A DNA stretch of 64,000 nt from Phycisphaeraceae bacterium (GTDB lineage: Bacteria; Planctomycetota; Phycisphaerae; Phycisphaerales; UBA1924), in the NCBI GenBank assembly GCA_021297895.1, contig JAJTHN010000017.1, forward strand, positions 1 through 64,000, written 5' to 3'. The notes beneath the pieces are model-generated. The model saw only the letters and a list, made by a program, of their open reading frames with translations. It was not told the DNA's origin and made no database searches. A program made the translations under genes and the position numbers. This document shows, piece by piece, positions 26,717 to 35,553 of this stretch (the stretch's first letter is position 1; each line of letters starts with the position of its first letter).

Positions 26717-28459
26717 TCACGGCGTGACCCCGGCGGCCTCGGTCGCTGTCGTCGCGGCGGCCGGTGCTTCGCTTGCGGCCGGCGCGGTCGCGTCACTCGA
26801 GGGCGCCTTGACCGGCTCCGCGGGCTCGATCGCCACGACCGCGCCCGACTCATCGAGCTTCAGGCCCGCCGCGGCCAGTTCGTCGGGCCGCCACCCCTCA
26901 TCGGAGCGCTCGCCCGCGGTCGGCTCGCGCAGCAGCACGCTCTGGCCCGCGCTCAAGCCGGAGAGCACCTCGACCTGCGACTCGCTCCGCCGACCGACCT
27001 TCAGCGGCAGCCGCCGCCAGCGCGAGCCCTCGCCGATCCACACGTACCGCGCCACGCCCTCGGCGAAGAACGCCTGCGTCGGGATGTGGAGCGCATCGCT
27101 CACGCGCTCGAGCACGATCCGCGCCTCGGCACGCATGCTCGGGCGCACGTCCTTGCCCTTGATCGCATCCTTGTCCAGCAGCACGCGCACGCTGTACTCG
27201 CGCACGCTCTCATCCCAGTTGTGCTCGGCAAGGATGCCGACGGTCTCCACCGCGCCGGGCACGCTGCGCCCGCCCAGCGCGTCGATCTTCACCGTCGCCC
27301 GCTGGCCGGCGCTCATGCGCCCCGCGACCGACTCGTGAACCTTCACCACCGCGACCATCTCGCTCGTGTCCGGAAGCGCGACGAGCAGCTCGTTCGCGCT
27401 CACCTCGCTGCCGACCTTGAACGGGCCGGAATTGTCCCAGTAGCGACGCTCCACCGTCGTGCCATAAACCACCAGGCCCGCCGATGGCGCCTTGATCACC
27501 GCGGCCTCGACCTGCTCGCGCAGCTTGCGGACCTGCTCCTCGCGCATGGTCAGCGCCGAGCGCTTGTTGCTGCGCTCGGTGTCCTTGCCCATGAGCTGGG
27601 TCTGGTTCTTGATCACCGTCCGCTCGAGTTCCGCCCGCGCTTCCTCGACGGCCGACTTCTTCGTCCGCTGATCCTTGGGAAACTGGTAGTTCTCGTACAC
27701 ATCGCGCTCAAGCCGGGCCTTCTCCAGCGCCGTCTGCGCTTTGCGGAAGGCCAGTTCGTCCTTCTGCAGTTCGTCATTGGCCAGAAAGCCGTCGCGGTTG
27801 AGCTGGCGGGTCTTCTCCACGCGCTCGCGTGCGCGGTCGAGTTCGGTTTGCGACTCCTCGATCGTCATGTCGTTGGCAAGCCGCTTGATCTTCACCTCGC
27901 CGTTGAGCCACTGGGAGAAGTCCAGTTCCGCGAGATCGAGCGTGAGCTGCGCCTTGCGCGTCGCCGCGTCGTTTTCCTGAATCTGGATCGCGTGCCCGCT
28001 CTCGGCGCTCGAGAGTTCGGTCTTGGCCGCCTCCAGCGCGAGCAGTTCCTGCTCGAGTTGGCGTCGCGTTTCATCGATGTTCAGTTTCACCAGCACATCG
28101 CCGGCGTTGACGAACGAGCCTTCCTTGACGATCTCAAGGATCGTGGCCTTGCCCTCGACCTTGTTGCGCAGTTCCAACTGCGCCTTGGCCTCGAGTTTGC
28201 CCATCGCCGTGACGCTGACCTCAAAGTCGCCGCGGCTTGCCTGTGCGGTGTCGACCGGGCCGCGCTTGCCCGCGCTGCCCGCGCGAACCGGCTGCCCGCC
28301 CGGCTTGATCGCGCTGCCGGTCGTTTCGGTGTCGGTGGTGGCCATCAGCAGCGCGCCGCTGCCGACAAGGGCCACGGTCAGGCCGGCGATGATCCCGAGA
28401 CGCACGACGCGTGTGCGCTGCGAGCGCGCGGGCGGTTGTGTCCGTGTCATGGTCGGCAT
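26717..28459 (-). CDS. HlyD-type periplasmic adaptor (membrane fusion protein), copy 1
   Basis: 580 residues if started at the ATG at 28459 (GGGGAG about 10 bases away); ATG at 28450 is an alternative. A single N-terminal membrane segment (about 20-40) precedes a half-lipoyl motif (EGSFVNAGDVLVKLN), a long alpha-helical hairpin (about 130-320) rich in Glu/Lys/Arg, a second lipoyl half (IKAPSAGLVVYGT), and beta-barrel and membrane-proximal domains (RMSAGQRATVKIDALG). The Ala/Pro-rich C-terminus is unusual. Adaptors bridge an inner-membrane RND or ABC pump and an outer-membrane channel. No pump is adjacent. It is a paralogue of the gene at 31228-33039. Confidence 0.88.
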   Translation of the reverse strand: MPTMTRTQPPARSQRTRVVRLGIIAGLTVALVGSGALLMATTDTETTGSAIKPGGQPVRAGSAGKRGPVDTAQASRGDFEVSVTAMGKLEAKAQLELRNKVEGKATILEIVKEGSFVNAGDVLVKLNIDETRRQLEQELLALEAAKTELSSAESGHAIQIQENDAATRKAQLTLDLAELDFSQWLNGEVKIKRLANDMTIEESQTELDRARERVEKTRQLNRDGFLANDELQKDELAFRKAQTALEKARLERDVYENYQFPKDQRTKKSAVEEARAELERTVIKNQTQLMGKDTERSNKRSALTMREEQVRKLREQVEAAVIKAPSAGLVVYGTTVERRYWDNSGPFKVGSEVSANELLVALPDTSEMVAVVKVHESVAGRMSAGQRATVKIDALGGRSVPGAVETVGILAEHNWDESVREYSVRVLLDKDAIKGKDVRPSMRAEARIVLERVSDALHIPTQAFFAEGVARYVWIGEGSRWRRLPLKVGRRSESQVEVLSGLSAGQSVLLREPTAGERSDEGWRPDELAAAGLKLDESGAVVAIEPAEPVKAPSSDATAPAASEAPAAATTATEAAGVTP

Positions 28460-28625
28460 GGCTTTGCAACTCCCCGGCATCTCCCGATTCGCAAGACCTG
28501 TGGTCCGGCGGTCCGGGTTGTGTTGTCCCGCGAGCACTTGGATGATAACACACCTGTCAAGATCGCCTTCCGAAGGCGTTCCGTCAGAATCAGCAGCGGG
28601 AATGGTTGGCCCGACGGTCGGCGGA

Positions 28626-29291
28626 TCAGTCACGCCGCGTGCTCATCGGCAGCAGGCCGATGAGGATGCACAGCGCTCCGCCGGCGAGCAGCCAGAGCCG
28701 CGAACGCTCATTGGTCGCCCAGCGTTCGAGCATGCTCAGGTTGGACGATTCGGGGTCGAGCCGTTCGGGGCGTTCGGGCAGGACCAGCGCCTCGGGCTCA
28801 AGGGCCGCGAACGGGCTGGCCGGGCGGGCCGCGAGTTTCGATGGAGCGATCAGCGGCTCCATGTTCTCCGGGGCCTGGTTCAACTGCGTCGCGGCCAGCG
28901 AGAGGACGAGCGTTTCATCCCCGCCCCGTAGGGCCTTGAGGTACCGGTCGTACCGCTCCAGGCGCTGCTGGCGGTGCTCCTCGACCGCGGCGACGCGATC
29001 GCGGTACCAGCGAGCCTCGTCGCGGTCGCGCTGGGCGGGGATCAGCACCGTCGCCGACACGATCGCCACACCCGCGATCAGGAACAGCCACCCGGGATCG
29101 AGCAGCGCCCCGGCACGATCCGACCCTTCGGCATCGGGGGTGCTCGAAGTTTCCGCATCGGGGGCGGAGTTGGACGCGGAGTTGGGGGCGGAGTCGGAAA
29201 CGTCGGTTGTGTCGGCGCGAGTGGCATCCGCCGCGGCTGACGCCTGCACAGATTCCCCGCCAAGACCGGTTTCCTCGCGCTCGTCGCTCAT
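28626..29291 (-). CDS. Two-TM protein with Ser/Asp/Ala-rich N-terminus
   Basis: 221 residues from the ATG at 29291. The first 60 residues are a low-complexity segment with SAPNSASNSAPDAE-like repeats. Two hydrophobic segments follow (about 66-84, WLFLIAGVAIVSATVLI; and about 200-216, LWLLAGGALCILIGLLPM) separated by a charged helical region (RDRDEARWYRDRVAAVEEHR onward) likely to form a coiled coil. Not assigned to a family. It is 166 bases upstream of the HlyD-type adaptor gene on the same strand, so the two may work together. Confidence 0.65.
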   Translation of the reverse strand: MSDEREETGLGGESVQASAAADATRADTTDVSDSAPNSASNSAPDAETSSTPDAEGSDRAGALLDPGWLFLIAGVAIVSATVLIPAQRDRDEARWYRDRVAAVEEHRQQRLERYDRYLKALRGGDETLVLSLAATQLNQAPENMEPLIAPSKLAARPASPFAALEPEALVLPERPERLDPESSNLSMLERWATNERSRLWLLAGGALCILIGLLPMSTRRD

Positions 29292-29511
29292 GACCTGAAG
29301 AAGTCTATCGACCAGCCCCACCCCGAAACCGCACTTTGGCCGCGGGCATGAGGCGGGGGCCGCCGCACAGGCCCCGCACCACTGGCCAGCCGCGGCCGAC
29401 CGCAGCCGGAGATGGCCGACCGGACCCAATCCACCGCCCGAGAACCCGCCCGCGCACAGAGGCTACCCGGCCAGCACGCTGCCCTCCGGCCGTGCCCTAC
29501 GCTCCCGCACC

Positions 29512-30900
29512 ATGCGCCGGAACGTCGTCATAACCGGGGTCGGAACCGTCAGTGCTCTTGGCATCGGCATCGATGCGCTCTGGGACGGTGTGTGTCAGGG
29601 TCGCTCGGGCCTGGTGCCGATTCAGCGGTTCGACGCATCGGGCTTTGATTGCAGGCTGGCGGGCGAGGTTGCGGGCTTCAGTGCCAAGGACCATGTTCCC
29701 AAGCACTATCGCAAGGCCGTGAAGGTGATGTGCCGGGATATCGAGCTGGCGATCGGTGCCGCGCGTTGCGCCGTGCTGGACTCTGGGCTGACGACCCGCG
29801 CGACGATCGAGGATGACGGGGGCGAGGGCACGACGGAACAGGCCGCGACGACGTATCCGGGTGGTCGGATGGGCTGTCACATCGGCGCGGGCCTGATCGC
29901 GGCCGATGCGGATGAACTGGCCGCGGCGCTGGTAACGAGCGTGGCAACGGGCGACGCGGCCGGCAGCGCCGGCGGAACCCCGCCGCCGACGATCGATCTC
30001 GCCCGCTGGGGCGCAGGCGGCATGGAGGCGATGACCCCGCTCTGGCTGCTCAAGTACCTGCCCAACATGCTCGCCTGCCACGTGACGATTCTGCACGGCT
30101 GCCTGGGGCCGAGCAACACGATCACGTGCGCCGAGGCCTCCGGCCTGCTGAGTATCGGCGAGAGTCGTCGGATCATCGAGCGCAAGAGCGCCGACCTGTG
30201 CTTCTCCGGCGGTGCCGAGAGCAAGGTGAACCTCATGGGCCTGCTCCGCATGGGCTTTGCGGGCCGGCTGGCCGCGACCGGCGATGCGACCAGCGGCGCG
30301 GATCTGGTGCGGCCGTTCGACCCGGCCAGCCCCGGCGGCCTGCTTGGCGAGGGCGGCGGCATCCTGATCCTCGAGGCGGAGGAAACGGCGCGGGCACGCG
30401 GCGCGAAGGTCTACGCTCGCATCGCCGGCTTCGGCGCGGCGCACGCGCCGCCCAGCCCGTTCACCCGCGACCAGCTCGCTCGCGGCCATCGCGATGTTGA
30501 TGAGGGCCTCGCCGATGCGATCACCAGCGCGCTGAATGATGCCGCGCTCCAGCCGACGGACATCGACGCGGCGGTGGTGCTCGGCTCCGGCGTGCCGGCG
30601 ATCGATCACGCCGAGGCCGGCGCGATCGTCAGCGTCTTCGGCCCGCACGCGGCGAAACTGGAACTCGTGCCGGTGGGCCCGAATCTGGGTAACTGCATGG
30701 CCGGGACGGGTGCACTGCTGGCCGCGATCGCGGCCAAGTGCGTGAAGGAACAGATGCTCCCGGCCCGCCTGAACGCCGGCACACCGGACGCGAGGCTGCG
30801 TGCCGGGGCGGCGCCTGCCCGCAAAGCCGCGCTGCGCTACGTGCTCGTGGCGACGAGCGCCTTGGGCGGCCAGAGCGCGGCGATGATCGTGGCGGCGTGA
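29512..30900 (+). CDS. Beta-ketoacyl-ACP synthase family protein lacking both catalytic histidines
   Basis: 462 residues, ATG at 29512. It has the thiolase fold of FabF-type condensing enzymes: VVITGVGTVSALGIGIDALW at the N-terminus and the nucleophile motif GPSNTITCAEASG with C206. The first histidine motif (HGTxTxxxD in FabF) reads GSGVPAID, with S359 at the His position; the second (KSxxGH) reads GPNLGN, with N394 replacing His and Gly replacing Lys. Decarboxylative condensation by the normal Cys-His-His mechanism is therefore unlikely. It might be an acyl-transfer or chain-length-type partner, or use only the cysteine. No acyl carrier protein is nearby. It is divergent from the two-TM gene. 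Confidence 0.85.
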   Translation: MRRNVVITGVGTVSALGIGIDALWDGVCQGRSGLVPIQRFDASGFDCRLAGEVAGFSAKDHVPKHYRKAVKVMCRDIELAIGAARCAVLDSGLTTRATIEDDGGEGTTEQAATTYPGGRMGCHIGAGLIAADADELAAALVTSVATGDAAGSAGGTPPPTIDLARWGAGGMEAMTPLWLLKYLPNMLACHVTILHGCLGPSNTITCAEASGLLSIGESRRIIERKSADLCFSGGAESKVNLMGLLRMGFAGRLAATGDATSGADLVRPFDPASPGGLLGEGGGILILEAEETARARGAKVYARIAGFGAAHAPPSPFTRDQLARGHRDVDEGLADAITSALNDAALQPTDIDAAVVLGSGVPAIDHAEAGAIVSVFGPHAAKLELVPVGPNLGNCMAGTGALLAAIAAKCVKEQMLPARLNAGTPDARLRAGAAPARKAALRYVLVATSALGGQSAAMIVAA

Positions 30901-30903
30901 GAA

Positions 30904-30950
30904 GTGGCACAGTGGCAGAGTGACACAGTGGCACAGTGGCGCAGTGCGCC
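30904..30950. repeat. Imperfect tandem repeat of a GTGGCACA-type unit
   Basis: Just after the ketoacyl synthase stop, about five imperfect copies of an 8-10 base unit (GTGGCACA, GTGGCAGA, GTGACACA, GTGGCACA, GTGGCGCA) run in series. Confidence 0.6.
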
Positions 30951-30980
30951 GAACCCGTCCGAACGCTGCATGATTGAATC

Positions 30981-31022
30981 GATGGCCGATGGCCGATGGC
31001 CGATGGCCCATGGCCCATGGCT
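30981..31022. repeat. Six tandem 7-bp repeats next to a tRNA gene
   Basis: Four copies of GATGGCC are followed by two variants (CATGGCC, CATGGCT). They end 10 bases before the 3' end of the tRNA-Arg gene. The 7-bp unit makes this a candidate variable-number locus. Confidence 0.8.
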
Positions 31023-31032
31023 GCCCCCGCAA

Positions 31033-31106
31033 CACCCGGGACACGATTCGAACGTGCGACCTGCGCTTTAGGAAAGCGCTGCTCTATCCAGCTGAGCTAC
31101 CCGGGC
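31033..31106 (-). tRNA. tRNA-Arg (anticodon CCU)
   Basis: On the minus strand the 74-base sequence folds as a standard cloverleaf: acceptor GCCCGGG pairs with CCCGGGT, the D stem is GCTC/GAGC, the anticodon stem GCGCT/AGCGC closes loop TTCCTAA with anticodon CCT, the variable loop is AGGTC, and the T arm contains TTCGAAT. The discriminator base is G. CCA is not encoded. It sits in a 327-base gap between the ketoacyl synthase and the second HlyD-type gene, with short tandem repeats downstream. Confidence 0.95.
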
Positions 31107-31227
31107 ACGTCGCCAGTGTATGGTGGGCGATGCGCCCCAGCGAGTGTCGACCGAGCCCGCGCGAGCTTCCCAGACGCCGGCCCTGAGGCCCTGCGAAGGG
31201 CCGGATCGAGCATTCGTTGGTCGTCGA

Positions 31228-33039
31228 TTACTTCGCCGGTGTCGCTGCGGGGGCGTCGGTTCGGGGCTGCGCCGCCGCGGGTGCTGGTGCGGGTGCTGCC
31301 GCCGGTGCTGGCACCGGCGCTCCGCCCGCTGCGGGGCGACCGCTGGGCGGGCCACCTGCCGGTGCCCCGCCGCCGGGTCCACCCGGCGCACCGGGTCCGC
31401 CGGGCCCACCCGCGCCGGGCATCATCGCGGGCATCACCCTGCCATCTTCGCCAAGGCGCAGGCCAGCCGCGGCGAGTTCCTTGCCGTCCCACGGGCGGGC
31501 GATGAGTTCGCTCGTCGTGGCCTCGCGGAGCAGCACGCGTTCGTTCTCGACCAGGCCCGCGCGGATCTCGGCCATCCGCTCGCTCACCCGGCCAAGCCGA
31601 ACGGGGCGACGCACGAACTTGCCGCCATCCTGCACCAGCACGTACCGGACCATCCCCTCGATGAACACGGCCTGAATCGGCACACTCAGCGCATCGCTGA
31701 CGGTGTCCAGCAGCAGCGAGGCCTCGGCACGCATGCTGGGCTTGAGGCGGCCCTCGGCGTTGCCGCCGTCCAGGCGGACCTTGACCGTGTACTCGCGCAG
31801 GTTCGAGTCGCGCCAGCCGCCGCTCTCGGCGATGACGCCGATGGAATCGACCACGCCGTTGAGCGCGCGTCCGCCCAGCGCATCGATGCGCACGCTGGCC
31901 TGCTGGCCCTTGCGGATGCGTGCGGTCATGCTCTCGGGAACGCGCACGCTGGCGACCATCTCGCTCGTGTCGGGGAGCACCATCAGGCGCTGGTTGCGCG
32001 TGACCTGCCGGCCAACATCCAGCGGCTGGTCGCTGTTGCCCCAGCGGTCGCGGTTGAGCGAGGAGTCAAAGACCACCAGGCCATCGCTCGGGGCCTTGAT
32101 CGTGCAGGCCTCGAGCTGTTCGCGAAGGCGGGCGAGTTTCTGCTCGCGCAGGACCAGTTGCTGGCGCTTGTTGCTGCGCTCGGCTTCCTTGGTCGAGAGC
32201 TGGCTCTCGTTCTGGCGACGCGTGCGGTCCAGGTCGGCGATCGCCTGCTCCACATCGGACTCCTTCACGCGACGATCGCGCGGGAACTGGAAGTCCTCGT
32301 AGACCTGCTTCTCGAGCTTGGCCTTCTCCACCTGCGCCTTGGCCTCCAGGAACGCGACCTCGTCGCGCTGGAGTTCATCGCGAGAGAGGAACTGCTTCTC
32401 GTGCAGTTTCACCGCGTTCTCGTACTTCTCACGCAGACGCAGCAGTTCGCGATCGGCACGCTCCAGCGCCAGCTCGTGTTCCTGACGCTTGCTGCGCACC
32501 TCGCCCTCGAGCCACTGCTGAAGGTCCAGCCGCGCAAGGTCCAGCTTCAACTGGGCCTTGCGCTCGGCGCTGGCGTTGTCGCTCTGCTGGATCGCAAAGG
32601 CGTTCTCAGCGACCGACAGTTCCGCCCGCGCCTGCTCGACACGCAGCATCTCCTCGTCGATCTGCGTCTGGATCGCCTCGCTGTTCAGCCGCACGAGCAC
32701 ATCGCCCGCTTTGACGTTCGTGCCTTCCTTGACCAGTTCGATGATCGTCGTCGGCTGCTCGAGCTGGTTGCGGATCTCGATCTGCCGCGCCGCTTCCAGT
32801 TCGCCCGTCGCCTTGGTCGTCACGTCGAACGACTGCTTGCCCGCGGTCGCGACATCCGCTCGCTCGGCCTCGCTCCGATCGACGCTTGCCGACCGTGCGC
32901 CCGTGCCGCTCAGCACCGCCAGCAGCCCGCCCGCGCAGAGCACCACCGCGCCCGCGGTGATCCCCGCGCGGAGCATCCATCGAGCCTTCCGGCCCGCGGC
33001 GTGTGATGACGCGATGGACGATGTGGTGGTGCTGCTCAT
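31228..33039 (-). CDS. HlyD-type periplasmic adaptor (membrane fusion protein), copy 2
   Basis: 603 residues, ATG at 33039 with AAGGAG 8 bases upstream. N-terminal membrane segment (about 22-45), lipoyl half (EGTNVKAGDVLVRLN), a long coiled-coil hairpin with heptad-like charged sequence (about 110-320), second lipoyl half (IKAPSDGLVVFDS), and beta-barrel domain (RIRKGQQASVRIDALGGRAL). The last 60 residues are Gly/Pro/Ala-rich and probably disordered. Overall plan and many motifs match the adaptor at 26717-28459, so the two arose by duplication. No cognate ABC or RND pump gene is nearby. Confidence 0.88.
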   Translation of the reverse strand: MSSTTTSSIASSHAAGRKARWMLRAGITAGAVVLCAGGLLAVLSGTGARSASVDRSEAERADVATAGKQSFDVTTKATGELEAARQIEIRNQLEQPTTIIELVKEGTNVKAGDVLVRLNSEAIQTQIDEEMLRVEQARAELSVAENAFAIQQSDNASAERKAQLKLDLARLDLQQWLEGEVRSKRQEHELALERADRELLRLREKYENAVKLHEKQFLSRDELQRDEVAFLEAKAQVEKAKLEKQVYEDFQFPRDRRVKESDVEQAIADLDRTRRQNESQLSTKEAERSNKRQQLVLREQKLARLREQLEACTIKAPSDGLVVFDSSLNRDRWGNSDQPLDVGRQVTRNQRLMVLPDTSEMVASVRVPESMTARIRKGQQASVRIDALGGRALNGVVDSIGVIAESGGWRDSNLREYTVKVRLDGGNAEGRLKPSMRAEASLLLDTVSDALSVPIQAVFIEGMVRYVLVQDGGKFVRRPVRLGRVSERMAEIRAGLVENERVLLREATTSELIARPWDGKELAAAGLRLGEDGRVMPAMMPGAGGPGGPGAPGGPGGGAPAGGPPSGRPAAGGAPVPAPAAAPAPAPAAAQPRTDAPAATPAK

Positions 33040-33232
33040 GACTCGGCTCCTTCACCCGCCGCGATGGCGGGCATCGACGACGCGCCTGGCGCGGGGCATC
33101 GACTCGGCACAAATATCCGTGTAAACCCTGAAATCGGCCCCCGCCCGCGATCGTGGGATGATAGGGGCTCCCTCAGGCCGCGTTGCGGTCTCGAGCAAAT
33201 CGGCCCGCTTGGCCCCGGGCTACCGTGTGATC

Positions 33233-33967
33233 ATGACCGGTCCAAAAACAGACTGTCTGTCTGTTTCTCCCCTTCTGGTCGCTTTGGCCGCGCCGAAGGA
33301 GGTCCGCGCGGCGCTCAAGGGCCTCGGCCAGGTTGAAGGGGACATCCCACCTGAATGGGGTGTCTCCGTCGCCGGCGGGGTCCATGTGCTGCGAACCGGC
33401 GTCGGCAAGGTCAACGCCGGTGCCGCGGTGGTGTCGGCCTGCGGCGTGGTCCGGCCCGGGGCGGTGCTCAGCGTCGGCATCGCCGGTGCCCTGCCGGGCG
33501 ATGATGGCATGCTGCCCATCGGCACGGTGGTGGTCGCCGCGGCCAGCACGTACGCCGATGAAGGGCTTATGGGGCCGGAGGGTTTCCGCACCATGTCGGA
33601 CCTCGGGTTCCCGCTCGGCGCGTTCGAGGGCAATCGGATCAACGCGGCCGACGGTTTGGTGGCGGCGTTGATGGAGGCGCTGGCGGATCTGTCGCCGGTG
33701 TGCGCGACGGTAGCGACGGTGTCGACATGCTCGGGGACCGATGGGCTGGCGCGGCAGGTGGCGGTGAATACCGGCGCGCGGGCGGAGGCGATGGAGGGCG
33801 CGGCGGTGGGGCACGTCTGCTCGCGTTTGGGGATTGCGTTCGCAGAGGTGCGGGTGATCAGCAACACCACGGGCGACCGCTCGGCGCAGAGGTGGGACCT
33901 GCCGCTGTCGCTGTCGCGTTTGGCGGAAGTTCTCGGGCGTATCGGGCGTGCGAGGGTGAAGGGGTGA
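33233..33967 (+). CDS. mqnB: Futalosine hydrolase
   Basis: 244 residues from the ATG at 33233. It belongs to the nucleoside phosphorylase/hydrolase fold (PNP_UDP type): VALAAPKEVRAAL near the N-terminus, HVLRTGVGKVNAGAAVVSA, SVGIAGALPG, and the C-terminal signature STCSGTDGLARQ then ARAEAMEGAAVGHVC, where the EAMEGA glutamates bind ribose. It ends with VRVISNTTGDR and QRWDLP, typical of MqnB. It cleaves futalosine to dehypoxanthine futalosine and hypoxanthine in the alternative menaquinone pathway. No other mqn gene is in the window. It is divergent from the HlyD copy 2 gene. Confidence 0.93.
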   Translation: MTGPKTDCLSVSPLLVALAAPKEVRAALKGLGQVEGDIPPEWGVSVAGGVHVLRTGVGKVNAGAAVVSACGVVRPGAVLSVGIAGALPGDDGMLPIGTVVVAAASTYADEGLMGPEGFRTMSDLGFPLGAFEGNRINAADGLVAALMEALADLSPVCATVATVSTCSGTDGLARQVAVNTGARAEAMEGAAVGHVCSRLGIAFAEVRVISNTTGDRSAQRWDLPLSLSRLAEVLGRIGRARVKG

Positions 33968-34124
33968 GGGTTGTGGGGGCTGGGGCGAGCGGGGACTCGG
34001 GGCACTCGGGGCAAGCGGCGAAGATCGCCGCCTGTGATGGGCGATAGCACGAGGGTGGAGTGTGTTCGACCGCGATCGGCGTATCCCGACGCGCGCGGTG
34101 TCTCGATCCTCGGAGGCATGAACG

Positions 34125-35468
34125 ATGTTCCGCAAGGGCCTCGAACGGCTCACCAGGCTTGGACTCGTCAGCACGCAGAAGCCCCACGTCGCGATCGACC
34201 TGGGCTTCTCGAGCATGAAGCTGCTCCAACTCAGCGGCGGTGAGAACCCGAGTATCGTGGCGGCGCACGCGGTCAGTGTTTCCGAAGCGCTGCGCGAGGA
34301 CGCGAGCAAGCGGCTGGAGTTTCAGCTCTCGGCGCTGCCCAAGGCGTTGAAGGAAGGCGGGTTCAGCGCGAAGTACGCCGCGTGCACACTGCCGGCGGGC
34401 CAGACGCTGTGCAAGCACACGCAGGCATCGGGCGATGGGCCGCCGATGCAGAGCATCGTCAGCGCGAATCTCGCGTCGCAGTTGTCGTGCCCGAGCGAGG
34501 CGCTGCGGGTCAAGTGTCTGGCTGTTCCCGGTGCGCGCCCCGCGGGATCGTCGGGCGGCGATGCGGGCACGAGCGAGGTGATCGCGATCGCGACCAGCGC
34601 GGGGCTCATCGAGCGGCTGATGGCGGCGCTCAAGGCCTGCCGGCTCGAGCCGGTGGGGATTCACGCGGAGTGTCAGGCGCTGCTTCGGGCGTTCGATCAC
34701 CTGCACCGTCGCGCGGAGGATGCGTCGCTGGCGACGATGTATCTCGACCTTGGCGCGGGGACGACGAAGGTGTGCATCGGGCACGGCGCGGAGCTGGTGT
34801 TCCACAAGAACATCGCGATGGGGGGGCGGTTCCTTGACCGCGCTGTGGCGAGCATCGCGAAGATGACCATGAGCGAGGCCAACCGCGCGCGGTTCAGCCT
34901 CACGAGCGTGACGCGTCAGCCCGGGGCCGGGGGCAACCTCGGCAGCGTCGCCGCCGGACCGGGCGGGGCGACGGCGCTGACGGGCATCCCCGCGATCGAC
35001 GCGGCGATCGCGGCGGAGGCGGCGCGAGCCCGCGCGAGCACGAGCGAAGCGGTGGCGGGCGTGATGAGCGATGAGGACCGGCGCGAGGGCCAGCCCGCGC
35101 CGGGTCTGTCGCGGGCGAGCGACTATGACGCGCAGATCGATCTGAGCGAGCCGCTGTCGGCGATGACCGATGAGGTGGCCAGTTGCATGCGGTACTACGA
35201 GTCGCTGTTCCCGGGTCGGCGCGTGCAGCGTGTGATCTTTGTGGGCGGCGAAGCGAGGCACACGCCGCTGTGCCACCACATTGCGCGGACGCTGCGGATG
35301 CCCGCAAGCGTGGCCGATCCGTTTGCGCGGTTCGGGCACGATGCGGGGCTCAAGGTGCCGCGACTCGGCGGCGAGGATGGGGCGGGGCAACCCGCGGTGG
35401 ACCTGAACCAGCCGCAGCCCGGATGGGCGGTGACGGTGGGCGTGGCGTTGAGCCCGCCGGAGAGGTGA
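34125..35468 (+). CDS. pilM: Type IV pilus assembly protein PilM
   Basis: 447 residues. Actin/FtsA-like ATPase fold with phosphate-1 motif VAIDLGFSSMKLLQL (about 22-36) and phosphate-2 motif YLDLGAGTTKVCIGHG (from Y206), then FHKNIAMGGRFLD. A Gly/Ala-rich insert (about 265-330) is longer than in typical PilM. PilM sits in the cytoplasm, binds the PilN N-terminus and links the inner-membrane alignment complex to the pilus ATPase. It is the first gene of a pilM-N-O-P-B series. Confidence 0.92.
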   Translation: MFRKGLERLTRLGLVSTQKPHVAIDLGFSSMKLLQLSGGENPSIVAAHAVSVSEALREDASKRLEFQLSALPKALKEGGFSAKYAACTLPAGQTLCKHTQASGDGPPMQSIVSANLASQLSCPSEALRVKCLAVPGARPAGSSGGDAGTSEVIAIATSAGLIERLMAALKACRLEPVGIHAECQALLRAFDHLHRRAEDASLATMYLDLGAGTTKVCIGHGAELVFHKNIAMGGRFLDRAVASIAKMTMSEANRARFSLTSVTRQPGAGGNLGSVAAGPGGATALTGIPAIDAAIAAEAARARASTSEAVAGVMSDEDRREGQPAPGLSRASDYDAQIDLSEPLSAMTDEVASCMRYYESLFPGRRVQRVIFVGGEARHTPLCHHIARTLRMPASVADPFARFGHDAGLKVPRLGGEDGAGQPAVDLNQPQPGWAVTVGVALSPPER

Positions 35469-35553
35469 GTGTGGCGGGGAGCCACGCGGATCGATGATCG
35501 AGTGTGGGGCGAGGCGAGGATGAGGCGGGTGGAACCGACCTGGAGCCAAGCGA

